Below, piece after piece: positions 38,263 through 45,039 of a DNA stretch of 45,039 bases. The notes below the pieces were generated by a model. The model did not search any database, had not been told where the DNA came from, and saw only the letters and a program-made list of their open reading frames with translations. Position 1 is the first letter of the stretch. Each line of letters begins with the position of its first letter. The translations under genes were made by a program, and so were the position numbers. The stretch spans positions 1,531 through 46,569 of the forward strand of contig JAIVHL010000133.1 in assembly GCA_020201075.1 (NCBI GenBank), written 5' to 3'. Source of the DNA: Halomonas sp. (lineage in GTDB: Bacteria; Pseudomonadota; Gammaproteobacteria; Pseudomonadales; Halomonadaceae).

Positions 38263-38889
38263 TCACCTGGGCGCACCGCCCCATACCGCCACCCCCTGGC
38301 GACGCAGCAGCGCAGCGGTCTCAAACAGTGGCAGGCCTACCACTGCAGAGTGGCTGCCCTCGAGTCGCTCGACGAACACCGCCGCCAGCCCTTGAATGGC
38401 GTAGCCCCCGGCCTTGTCGACGGGCTCACCGCTGGCCCAGTAGGCGGCGATTTCGTCCTCGGTGATCTCGCGCATCGTCACCCGGGTGGTGACACAGGCC
38501 GTCAGTACACCGGCAGAGCCGCTCACCGTCACCGCGGTGAGCACCCGGTGGGTGCGTCCGGAGAGGCGACGCAGCATGCTCGCCGCGTGCTCACTCCCCT
38601 CCGGTTTGCCAAGGATTTCGTCATCGCAGACAACGGCCGTATCGGAACCCAGGATCGGCAGCGTCGAGAGGCCCGAGCCGGCCCGAGCCTTATCGCTAGC
38701 CAGACGGCTCACGTAAGACGCCGCGCTCTCGCCGGGCAGCGGCGTTTCGTCGATATCCACCGGACAGACCTCGACATGAACCCCGATTGAGGCAAGCAGA
38801 TCGCGGCGGCGCGGCGAGGCGCTGGCCAGGCATAGCACGGGATGTGAGGCGTCGAACATGGAAGCGTCGGGCCTGGTGGTGTTGGACAT
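38263..38889 (-). CDS. Maf/YhdE-type nucleoside triphosphate pyrophosphatase
   Basis: Maf proteins hydrolyse nucleoside triphosphates to monophosphates; the YhdE branch acts on dTTP and UTP and has been linked to division arrest. The 208-residue protein has LCLASASPRRRDLLASIG near the start, VDIDETPLPGES, SDTAVVCDDEILGKPEG and C-terminal DKAGGYAIQGLAAVFVERLE. The position between mreD and rng is that of E. coli yhdE, which supports dTTP/UTP specificity. The first ~14 residues are extra relative to the enteric protein. Confidence 0.94.
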   Translation of the reverse strand: MSNTTRPDASMFDASHPVLCLASASPRRRDLLASIGVHVEVCPVDIDETPLPGESAASYVSRLASDKARAGSGLSTLPILGSDTAVVCDDEILGKPEGSEHAASMLRRLSGRTHRVLTAVTVSGSAGVLTACVTTRVTMREITEDEIAAYWASGEPVDKAGGYAIQGLAAVFVERLEGSHSAVVGLPLFETAALLRRQGVAVWGGAPR

Positions 38890-38904
38890 GGTGACGGCTC
38901 CGAA

Positions 38905-39399
38905 TCAATCGCGGGGCAGGCGCCGTCCCAGGGCCTCGAACAGGGTGGCAAACCAAGGCCAGAGCAAGGCACCGATCAGCGATGGCAGCAGGAAGGAAAG
39001 ATGGATGGAAAAGGGGCCGAGCAACGTGCGCAGCCACTGTTCGGCCAGCTGGACGGTGCCCAGCAGCACCAGGATCAGTACCGCCTGCTGGACCAGTGAG
39101 TAGGCGCGGAAGCGCGGATAGACCAACGCGCAAAGGAAGGCCAGCAGGGAGAGAATCAGGGCATTCTGTCCCAGGGTCGCGCCCTCGATCAGATCAAGCA
39201 GGATACCCAGCGCAAAGCCATGAAAGACACCCACCCGGTGCGGCGCCTTCATGCACCAGTAAATCAGCATCAGGCCAAGCCAGTCGGGACGCCAGATCTG
39301 CCAGCCATCGGCCAGCGGCATCACCTGCAGACACAGCGCCAACAGCAGCGACAGCCAGATCCACGGCAGGGCCAGGTTGGCGGAAGAGGGCAAGGCCAT
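38905..39399 (-). CDS. mreD: MreD, rod-shape determining membrane protein
   Basis: MreD is an integral membrane member of the elongasome with MreB, MreC, RodA and PBP2. The 164-residue protein has five or six hydrophobic segments. Family-like pieces are WRPDWLGLMLIYWCMKAPHR and GFALGILLDLIEGATLGQNA. The start ATG shares one base with the mreC stop. Sequence is weakly conserved in this family, but the mreBCD order is clear. Confidence 0.95.
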   Translation of the reverse strand: MALPSSANLALPWIWLSLLLALCLQVMPLADGWQIWRPDWLGLMLIYWCMKAPHRVGVFHGFALGILLDLIEGATLGQNALILSLLAFLCALVYPRFRAYSLVQQAVLILVLLGTVQLAEQWLRTLLGPFSIHLSFLLPSLIGALLWPWFATLFEALGRRLPRD

Positions 39400-40268
39400 C
39401 AGGGCGTCTCCTCCGCAGCGGGCAGTCCGATCAGGGCCCGAGCCGCCTCCACGGCCTCGGGGGTAAGATCCAGGTCCCAGGCCGTCTCCTTCACTTCTCG
39501 GGTCGGCGGAGGGAATAGCAGCAGAAAGTGGCGCGAGCGCTGCAGCTGGGCCACCGGGGTCGCGGTGACTCTGGCGAAGGGCTGGCCAGGGTCATGCACC
39601 ACCTCTGCGACCCGGGCCACCGGATAGCCCGGCGGGAAGCGGCCAGCCAGTCCTGAGGTGATCAGCAGATCGCCCTTGCGTATATCGGCGGTATCGGGCA
39701 CGTGCTGCACCGTGAGCGCATCGTAGCGGCCGCTACCCTGGGCAATGAAGCGCAGACCATTGCGGTTGACCTGAACCGGCAGCCCATGGCTTGCATCGGC
39801 CACCATCAGCACTCGGCTGGAGTAGGCCGATACCGCCGTGACCTGCCCCACCAGCCCCGAGGCATCCATTACCGGCTGGCCCACGTAGACGCCGTGACGT
39901 CGACCGCGATCAATCACCATCTGATGGGCAAAGGGGTCCGGATCCAGAGAGAGCAGTTCGGCGGTGATGAAGGGGACCTCGTCCTGGTCCGACGCTGATA
40001 GCAGTTCGCGCAGGCGCACGTTTTCTGCGGTGAGGCTGGCCATGTGCTGCACCCGATGGGAAAGGGTCAGAATCTGCTCGCGCAGCCGGCGGTTTTCCTC
40101 CAGCAGGGCGCGCTGGTCGGAAAGCGCCAGCGACCCCCAGGTCAGGACATTGCTGGGCAGGCTCACCACCCACTGCACAGGGGCGACAAGGGTAGAGAGC
40201 TGGGCGCGCACCGCTTCCATGCGCGTGAAGCGCGTATCGACGAACATCAGCGCCGACGCCACTAACAC
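39399..40268 (-). CDS. mreC: MreC, rod-shape determining protein, start codon uncertain
   Basis: MreC is a periplasmic scaffold that activates the RodA-PBP2 peptidoglycan synthase. After a membrane helix there is a coiled-coil (about 45-85 of the full protein: EENRRLREQILTLSHRVQ). The beta domain follows with ELLSLDPDPFAHQMVIDRGR, VMDASGLVGQVTAV and GDLLITSGLAGRFPPGYPVA. The listed start is the GTG at 40268, the first canonical one. MreC-like sequence clearly continues upstream in frame to about 40322 (IKPLFSHGSLPGYRFFLC), but that stretch has no ATG, GTG or TTG back to the mreB stop. The natural start is either noncanonical or lost. Confidence 0.9.
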   Translation of the reverse strand: MLVASALMFVDTRFTRMEAVRAQLSTLVAPVQWVVSLPSNVLTWGSLALSDQRALLEENRRLREQILTLSHRVQHMASLTAENVRLRELLSASDQDEVPFITAELLSLDPDPFAHQMVIDRGRRHGVYVGQPVMDASGLVGQVTAVSAYSSRVLMVADASHGLPVQVNRNGLRFIAQGSGRYDALTVQHVPDTADIRKGDLLITSGLAGRFPPGYPVARVAEVVHDPGQPFARVTATPVAQLQRSRHFLLLFPPPTREVKETAWDLDLTPEAVEAARALIGLPAAEETP

Positions 40269-40337
40269 GCACAGGAAGAAGCGATAGCCAGGCAGCGATC
40301 CATGGGAGAACAGCGGCTTGATAGGGAGCCCCCCGGG

Positions 40338-41387
<1,050 letters not shown>

Positions 41388-41545
41388 CTAGTGCAGTCCG
41401 GGAACCCTGTGCGGATGCAAACGGTATCACCGCGGCCCCCCAGCAGCAAGCAGAGCCCGCGAGGCCGGCTCCTCACGGGCCTGCCCGCGGGTCGCGGTAT
41501 GTGGTACCTTTTGCGACTTGTTTCCCCTTCGAGGACATCCCGACC

Positions 41546-41833
41546 ATGGCGCTTGAACACGCTGACGTGCTCAGGGCCGCGCACTTAGCCCGGCTTGGCC
41601 TGAGCGACGAGGACGCCGCCCACTACCTGGACGACCTTGGACGTATCCTGGAGATGGTCGACCAGCTCCAGGCACTCGACACCGAGGGCGTGGCCCCTCT
41701 GGCCCATCCTCTCGACGCCACCCAGCGGCTGCGCGCCGACGAGGTCACCGAGACCGATCAGCGCGACCGCTTCCAGCGCTGTGCCCCGGCGGTGGAACAG
41801 GGCCTCTACCTGGTCCCCCGCGTGGTCGAATAA
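41546..41833 (+). CDS. gatC: GatC, Glu-tRNA(Gln)/Asp-tRNA(Asn) amidotransferase subunit C
   Basis: GatC is the small subunit that belts GatA to GatB. The 95-residue protein shows [39 protein letters not shown] and [20 protein letters not shown], typical of the family. The ATG at 41546 follows GAGG by about 11 bases. The 170-bp upstream region, shared with divergent mreB, is GC-rich; I could not identify convincing promoter boxes in it. First gene of gatCAB. Confidence 0.96.
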   Translation: MALEHADVLRAAHLARLGLSDEDAAHYLDDLGRILEMVDQLQALDTEGVAPLAHPLDATQRLRADEVTETDQRDRFQRCAPAVEQGLYLVPRVVE

Positions 41834-41858
41834 GCCTTCCCGACGGAGCCCCCGGCCC

Positions 41859-43319
41859 ATGCATGACAAGACACTGAGCGAACTGGCTGCTGCCCTCACG
41901 GCCGGCGAGTTCACCAGCCGCGAGCTGACCGAACACCAGCTCGCGCGCATCGCGCGCTTAGACGGCGAGATCAACAGCTTCATCACCGTGACCCCTGAGC
42001 AGGCCCTCACCGCGGCCGATGCCGCCGATGCTGCCCGGGCGAAGGGTCAGGCCGGCCCGCTGACCGGCCTGCCCCTGGCCATCAAGGATCTGTTCTGTAC
42101 CCAGGGAGTGCTGACCACCGCCGGTTCGAAGATGCTCGGCAACTTCGTCTCCCCCTACGATGCCAGCGTGGTGGAGAAGCTCAAGGCCGCCGGCATGGTG
42201 AGCCTTGGCAAGACCAACATGGACGAATTCGCCATGGGCTCCTCCAACGAGAACAGCGCCTTCGGCCCGGTGAAAAACCCCTGGGAGGCCGGGGCGGTGC
42301 CCGGCGGCTCCTCCGGCGGCAGCGCTGCGGCAGTGGCCGCGGGCCTTGCCCCCGCCGCACTCGGCACCGACACCGGAGGCTCGATCCGCCAGCCGGCCGC
42401 CTTCTGCGGCATCACCGGCCTCAAGCCCACCTACGGCCGGGTGTCGCGCTACGGCATCATCGCCTACGCCTCCAGCCTCGACCAGGCCGGCCCCATGGCG
42501 CGCACCGCCAAGGACTGCGCCCTGCTGCTCAACGCCATCGCAGGCCCCGACCCCCGCGACTCCACCTGCGTGGCCCGCGGCGTGCCGGACTACACCGAAG
42601 AGCTCGACGCCCCGCTCTCCGGCCTAAAGATCGGCCTGCCTCGGGAGTACTTCGGCGACGGCCTGGACCCCGACGTAGAAGCCGCGGTGCGCGAGGCGGT
42701 CAAGGTCTATGAGTCGCTGGGCGCCACGGTTCGCGAGGTGAGCCTGCCCCACACCCACTACGCCATTCCCGCCTACTACGTCATCGCCCCGGCGGAGGCT
42801 TCCTCGAACTTGTCGCGCTACGACGGCGTGCGCTTCGGCCACCGTTGCCAGGCCCCCGGCGATCTGATCGACCTCTACAAGCGCTCCCGCGCCGAGGGCT
42901 TCGGCGCGGAGGTCCAGCGGCGCATCCTGATCGGCACCCACACCCTCTCCGAGGGCTTCTTCGACGCCTACTACACCAAGGCGCAACAGGTGCGTCGGCT
43001 GATCCGCCAGGACTTCCTCGACGCCTTCGAGGAGGTGGACGTACTGATGGGCCCGGCTTCCCCCACGCCGGCCTTCGACCTGGGCGCCAACAACGACCCG
43101 GTCTCCATGTACCTGCAGGACATCTACACCATCGCCGTTAACCTGGCCGGCATCCCCGGCATAAGCGTGCCGGCAGGCTTCGTGGGCAAGCGCCCTGTGG
43201 GCCTGCAGATACTGGGTACCCACTTCGCCGAGACGCGGCTGCTCAATGTCGCTCACCAGTTCCAGCAGGCCACCGACTGGCACCTGCGTCGTCCCGCGCT
43301 TGCCGAGGAGACCACCTGA
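41859..43319 (+). CDS. gatA: GatA, amidotransferase subunit A (amidase)
   Basis: GatA releases ammonia from glutamine or asparagine for GatB. The 486-residue amidase-signature enzyme has the complete Ser-cisSer-Lys triad: Lys76 (LAIKDLFC), Ser151 ([10 protein letters not shown]) and Ser175 ([11 protein letters not shown]), with the spacing known from studied GatA enzymes. [20 protein letters not shown] and [20 protein letters not shown] are also conserved. It follows gatC by 25 bp and ends with a TGATG overlap into gatB. Confidence 0.98.
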   Translation: MHDKTLSELAAALTAGEFTSRELTEHQLARIARLDGEINSFITVTPEQALTAADAADAARAKGQAGPLTGLPLAIKDLFCTQGVLTTAGSKMLGNFVSPYDASVVEKLKAAGMVSLGKTNMDEFAMGSSNENSAFGPVKNPWEAGAVPGGSSGGSAAAVAAGLAPAALGTDTGGSIRQPAAFCGITGLKPTYGRVSRYGIIAYASSLDQAGPMARTAKDCALLLNAIAGPDPRDSTCVARGVPDYTEELDAPLSGLKIGLPREYFGDGLDPDVEAAVREAVKVYESLGATVREVSLPHTHYAIPAYYVIAPAEASSNLSRYDGVRFGHRCQAPGDLIDLYKRSRAEGFGAEVQRRILIGTHTLSEGFFDAYYTKAQQVRRLIRQDFLDAFEEVDVLMGPASPTPAFDLGANNDPVSMYLQDIYTIAVNLAGIPGISVPAGFVGKRPVGLQILGTHFAETRLLNVAHQFQQATDWHLRRPALAEETT

Positions 43320-44773
43320 TGCAATGGGAAACCGTGATCGGGCTGGAGGTGCACGTCCAGCTTGCCACTCAGTCCAAGATCTTCTCCGGGGCCTCCACCG
43401 CCTTCGGTGCCGCGCCCAACACCCAGGCCTGTGCCGTGGACCTGGGCATGCCCGGGGTGCTGCCGGTGCTCAACGAGCAGGCGGTGGCCATGGCCGTGCA
43501 GTTCGGCCTGGCGATCCACGCCGAGATCCCCGAGGTTTCGGTATTCGACCGCAAGAACTATTTCTATCCGGACCTCCCCAAGGGCTACCAGACCAGCCAG
43601 ATGTATCACCCCATCGTCGGCGCCGGCGAGGTGGAGATCAGCCTGGATGATGGCGCTACCCGACGGGTCCGGGTGCACCACGCCCACCTGGAAGAGGACG
43701 CCGGCAAGTCGCTGCACGAGGACTTCCACGGCATGACCGGCATCGACCTCAACCGCGCCGGCACACCGCTGCTGGAGATCGTCTCCGAACCGGACATGCG
43801 CTCGGCAAAAGAGGCCGCGGCTTACCTCAAGGCGATCCATTCGATTGTGACGTATCTCGGTATCAGTGACGGCAACATGGCCGAGGGCTCGATGCGCTGT
43901 GACGTCAACGTCTCGGTGCGCCCGGTGGGCCAGGCCGAGTACGGCACCCGCGCCGAGGTCAAGAACGTCAATTCCTTCCGCTTCGTGGAGCGCGCCATCG
44001 AGTTCGAGGTGGAGCGCCAGGTCGAGCTGCTCGAGGACGGCGGCACGGTGGTCCAGGAGACCCGCCTCTTCGATCCCGAGCGCGACGAGACCCGCAGCAT
44101 GCGCACCAAGGAGGAGGCCAACGATTACCGCTACTTCCCCTGCCCGGACCTGCTGCCGGTGGTGCTCGACCGCGCCTATGTCGAGCACCTGCGCGGGGCT
44201 CTGCCGGAACTACCCGACGAGAAGCGCACCCGTTTCCAGGCGGCGCTGGGGCTCTCCGCCTACGACGCCGGCGTGCTCTCCACGACTCGCGAGATGGCCG
44301 AGTTCTTCGAGGAGGTCAAGGACACCTGCGGCGACGCCAAACTCGCCGCCAACTGGGTGATGGGCGAGCTCGCCGGTGCGCTGAACCGCGAGGGACTGTT
44401 GGTTTCCGACAGCCCGGTCTCGGCCCGCCAGCTCGGCGAATTGGTCGCCCGGGTCATAGATAACACCATCAACGGCAAGGCCGCCAAGCAGGTCTTTCAG
44501 GCGCTGTGGAACGGCCAGGGGTTGAGCGCCGACGAAGTGATCGAGGCCAAGGGGCTCAAGCAGGTCACCGACAGCGGCGCCATCGAGGCGATGATCGACC
44601 AGGTGATCGCGGACAGCCCCGCCCAGGTGGCCCAATATCGCGACGCCGAGCCCGATAAGCGGGGCAAGATGATCGGCTATTTCGTGGGCCAGGTCATGAA
44701 GGCCTCTCGCGGCACCGCCAATCCCCAGCAGGTCAATCAGCTGCTCAAGGAGAAGCTGGACGCCCTGTGTTGA
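43319..44773 (+). CDS. gatB: GatB, amidotransferase subunit B (kinase)
   Basis: GatB phosphorylates the mischarged Glu or Asp on tRNA and uses GatA-derived ammonia to make Gln-tRNA or Asn-tRNA. The 484-residue protein has [74 protein letters not shown] and [18 protein letters not shown]-terminal helical/YqeY tail ends in [20 protein letters not shown]. Complete. GatCAB implies that Gln-tRNA and/or Asn-tRNA is made indirectly here, which could be confirmed by absence of glnS or asnS. Confidence 0.98.
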   Translation: MQWETVIGLEVHVQLATQSKIFSGASTAFGAAPNTQACAVDLGMPGVLPVLNEQAVAMAVQFGLAIHAEIPEVSVFDRKNYFYPDLPKGYQTSQMYHPIVGAGEVEISLDDGATRRVRVHHAHLEEDAGKSLHEDFHGMTGIDLNRAGTPLLEIVSEPDMRSAKEAAAYLKAIHSIVTYLGISDGNMAEGSMRCDVNVSVRPVGQAEYGTRAEVKNVNSFRFVERAIEFEVERQVELLEDGGTVVQETRLFDPERDETRSMRTKEEANDYRYFPCPDLLPVVLDRAYVEHLRGALPELPDEKRTRFQAALGLSAYDAGVLSTTREMAEFFEEVKDTCGDAKLAANWVMGELAGALNREGLLVSDSPVSARQLGELVARVIDNTINGKAAKQVFQALWNGQGLSADEVIEAKGLKQVTDSGAIEAMIDQVIADSPAQVAQYRDAEPDKRGKMIGYFVGQVMKASRGTANPQQVNQLLKEKLDALC

Positions 44774-44811
44774 TCCGCTGCTGATCGGCGACCGAAGACC
44801 AAGGAGACACC

Positions 44812-45039
44812 ATGGCCGATGACGTGGGCGAGCGACTGCGAGCCCTGCGCACCCTGCGCGGCATCTCCCAGCGGGAGCTGGCAAAGCGCTGCGGCGTCAC
44901 TCACTCCAGCCTATCGCTCATCGAGCAGGGCAAGGTGAGCCCCTCGGTCAGTTCGCTGAAGAAAATCCTCGACGCCATTCCCATGAGCGTCGGGGATTTC
45001 TTCACCATGGATCTGGAGAACGGGCGCCAGGTGTTCTAC
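44812..45039 (+). CDS. PuuR-like XRE-family regulator with (probable) cupin domain, partial
   Basis: The first 76 codons of a helix-turn-helix regulator that runs off the right edge. Residues about 7-60 form an XRE domain: ERLRALRTLRGISQRELAKR, then GVTHSSLSLIEQGKVSPSVS and SLKKILDAIPMSVGDFFTMD. The G-V-T-x-S-x-L-S-x-I-E-Q-x-K-V-S-P-S-V-S-S-L-K pattern resembles PuuR, the putrescine-utilisation repressor, whose family carries a C-terminal cupin. The cupin is not visible here. AAGGAG lies upstream of the ATG. It is 38 bp after gatB. Confidence 0.85.
   Translation, partial: MADDVGERLRALRTLRGISQRELAKRCGVTHSSLSLIEQGKVSPSVSSLKKILDAIPMSVGDFFTMDLENGRQVFY

Overview
The window is 45 kb of GC-rich chromosome from a gammaproteobacterium, most likely a member of the Halomonadaceae (Halomonas or a close relative). 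This rests on protein style (acidic, Ala/Glu/Asp-rich, salt-tolerant type), the PVWY-type cytochrome b, a short HisG, GatCAB, and a gene order mixing Escherichia-like and Pseudomonas-like synteny. Nearly everything is core housekeeping. I see no prophage, insertion sequence, CRISPR array, toxin-antitoxin pair or secondary-metabolite locus.

Layout. (1) 1-2.0 kb, minus strand: start of the division/cell-wall cluster (ftsI partial, ftsL, rsmH), preceded by the RNase P RNA gene rnpB. (2) 2.0-6.1 kb: rsmI (minus) divergent from lpoA-yraN-diaA-dolP (plus), as in E. coli. (3) 6.1-11.3 kb, minus: petABC (cytochrome bc1) followed by sspA-sspB, with rplM-rpsI upstream. (4) 11.3-15.4 kb: zapE, zapG, a Nif3-family gene and a DegS/AlgW periplasmic protease. 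(5) 15.4-22.3 kb, minus: mlaFEDCB-ibaG-murA-hisG-hisD. (6) 22.3-29.7 kb, plus: yrbG remnant, kdsD-kdsC-lptC-lptA-lptB, then rpoN-hpf-ptsN-rapZ-npr. (7) 29.7-38.9 kb: pmbA (minus), darP (plus), then tldD, yhdP, rng and maf (minus). (8) 38.9-41.4 kb, minus: mreBCD. (9) 41.5-45 kb, plus: gatC-gatA-gatB and the start of a PuuR-like regulator.

How the genes work together. Most of the window builds or maintains the envelope. Mla moves phospholipid, Kds and Lpt make and export lipopolysaccharide, and YhdP and DolP act in outer-membrane homeostasis. MurA, LpoA, FtsI and FtsL serve peptidoglycan and division, MreBCD cell shape, and DegS/AlgW senses envelope stress. RpoN with PtsN, RapZ and NPr forms the nitrogen-PTS regulatory block. 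TldD and PmbA (TldE) are the two halves of one protease.

Two things stand out. First, a near-perfect sigma-54 promoter (26018-26033) lies directly upstream of rpoN, suggesting RpoN drives its own operon. Second, there is an unusual density of lesions in conserved genes. The 5' ends of both rsmI and lpoA are missing at one junction. murA lacks about 47 residues including its catalytic cysteine loop. yrbG is reduced to about 26 codons, pmbA lacks about 13 residues, yhdP is frameshifted, and mreC has no canonical start codon. Because murA is normally essential, assembly or consensus error must be excluded before any of these is read as biology. No previously undescribed multi-gene system is evident.
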